Shown here piece after piece: positions 41,922 through 42,113 of a stretch of 42,113 nucleotides of DNA (positions are counted from its first letter, which is position 1; each line of letters opens with the position of its first letter). The stretch is taken from the NCBI GenBank assembly GCA_904420145.1, contig CAJFUI010000109.1, forward strand, positions 1-42,113, written 5' to 3'. The notes under the pieces were generated by a model. It had not been told where the DNA came from. It made no database searches and was given only the letters and a program-made list of their open reading frames with translations. Source of the stretch: an uncultured Oscillospiraceae bacterium (GTDB taxonomy: Bacteria > Bacillota > Clostridia > Oscillospirales > Oscillospiraceae). A program made the position numbers and the translations under genes.

Positions 41922-41949
41922 AGAGGGCGCTCCAATCGGAGCGCCCTCT
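41922..41949. terminator. Terminator between convergent genes
   Basis: A perfect 12-bp stem (41922-41933 with 41938-41949) with an AATC loop. TTATTTAT follows on the minus strand and CACTGTTTT on the plus strand, so it may serve both the small unknown gene and the SLH protein gene. Confidence 0.75.
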
Positions 41950-41974
41950 CACTGTTTTCCTTGTCAGTTTTCCG

Positions 41975-42113
41975 TTACTTGGCCATGTTCTCAAGGAAGC
42001 GCATGAGGATGGTGGCCGTCTGGGCCCGGGTGGCACTGCCCTTGGGCGACAGCGTCACACTGTCCACACCGCTCATCAGCTCCTCGCTCACCGCCCATGC
42101 CACAGCCTCCTCC
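41975..42113 (-). CDS. SLH-domain surface protein, C-terminal end (rest outside window)
   Basis: Only the last 45 residues or so are visible. They read EEAVAWAVSEELMSGVDSVT, then PKGSATRAQTATILMRFLEN, ending at TAA 41975-41977. This closely parallels the third SLH repeat of the giant surface protein (ALAWAVAEELVNGMGD, GNATRAQTAALLMRFVEAFA), so it is a second cell-wall-anchored protein using the same anchor. Confidence 0.85.
   Translation of the reverse strand, partial: EEAVAWAVSEELMSGVDSVTLSPKGSATRAQTATILMRFLENMAK

Noticed and set aside
1..42113. CRISPR array, insertion sequence, rRNA or integrated phage
   Set aside because: No regularly spaced repeats, transposase, integrase, terminase or rRNA sequence was found; only a two-gene lysis cassette is phage-like.

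Overview
The window looks like the chromosome of a high-GC, Gram-positive gut-type Clostridium, most likely Oscillospiraceae (Flavonifractor/Oscillibacter/Lawsonibacter-like). Reasons: GC-rich coding DNA with long antisense shadow frames, strong AGGAGG ribosome binding sites, a clostridial-order fatty-acid operon that uses FabK, a Bce-type peptide-resistance module, and S-layer homology (SLH) proteins. This placement is inference; there is no rRNA in the window.

Layout. 1-621: 3' end of an ABC exporter. 746-5311 (minus): a complete BceRSAB-type module (response regulator, intramembrane-sensing kinase, ATPase, FtsX-like permease) with a TTACA-N4-TGTAA box in front of the ATPase gene. 5593-6954 (minus): a MATE efflux pump whose leader carries an intrinsic terminator between promoter and start codon, so it is probably attenuated. 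7346-17232 (plus): a tight 12-gene operon for malonyl-CoA and fatty-acid synthesis, acpP-fabK-fabD-fabG-fabF-accB-fabZ-accC-accD-accA, then an acyl-CoA synthetase and acpS. 17483-19504: a multi-PAS regulator with a SARP-like winged helix and no receiver domain, behind a promoter buried in a 17-bp-arm palindrome.

19734-23612 (plus) is the most interesting block. A near-consensus promoter is covered by a 13-bp-arm palindrome resembling DtxR/IdeR iron boxes. It drives an HMA-domain protein, an AraC regulator, a 26-residue membrane peptide, a DUF6110-type membrane protein and a P1B-type ATPase with an HMA_2-like N-terminus and an unusual F-S-C-A-L-K metal motif. I propose this as a candidate ferrosome (fez-like) iron-storage cluster.

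23713-26136: a LytTR response regulator and its 7TM GHKL kinase, convergent. Next to the kinase promoter lie two direct repeats with a 21-bp period, the LytTR binding geometry. They abut the promoter of a giant surface-protein gene (26394-36525), which is split by a +1 frameshift at a G6 run (31388-31393). Repaired, it would encode about 3376 residues: signal peptide, many beta domains and three C-terminal SLH repeats.

36667-42113: a sodium-coupled NSS transporter, hairpin-rich repeat DNA, tRNA-Thr(CGU), a 0.6-kb AT-rich stretch with a cluster of DnaA-box-like 9-mers, tsaD, a stand-alone holin/endolysin pair whose endolysin ends in an SLH-like segment, a small unknown protein, and the C-terminus of another SLH protein.
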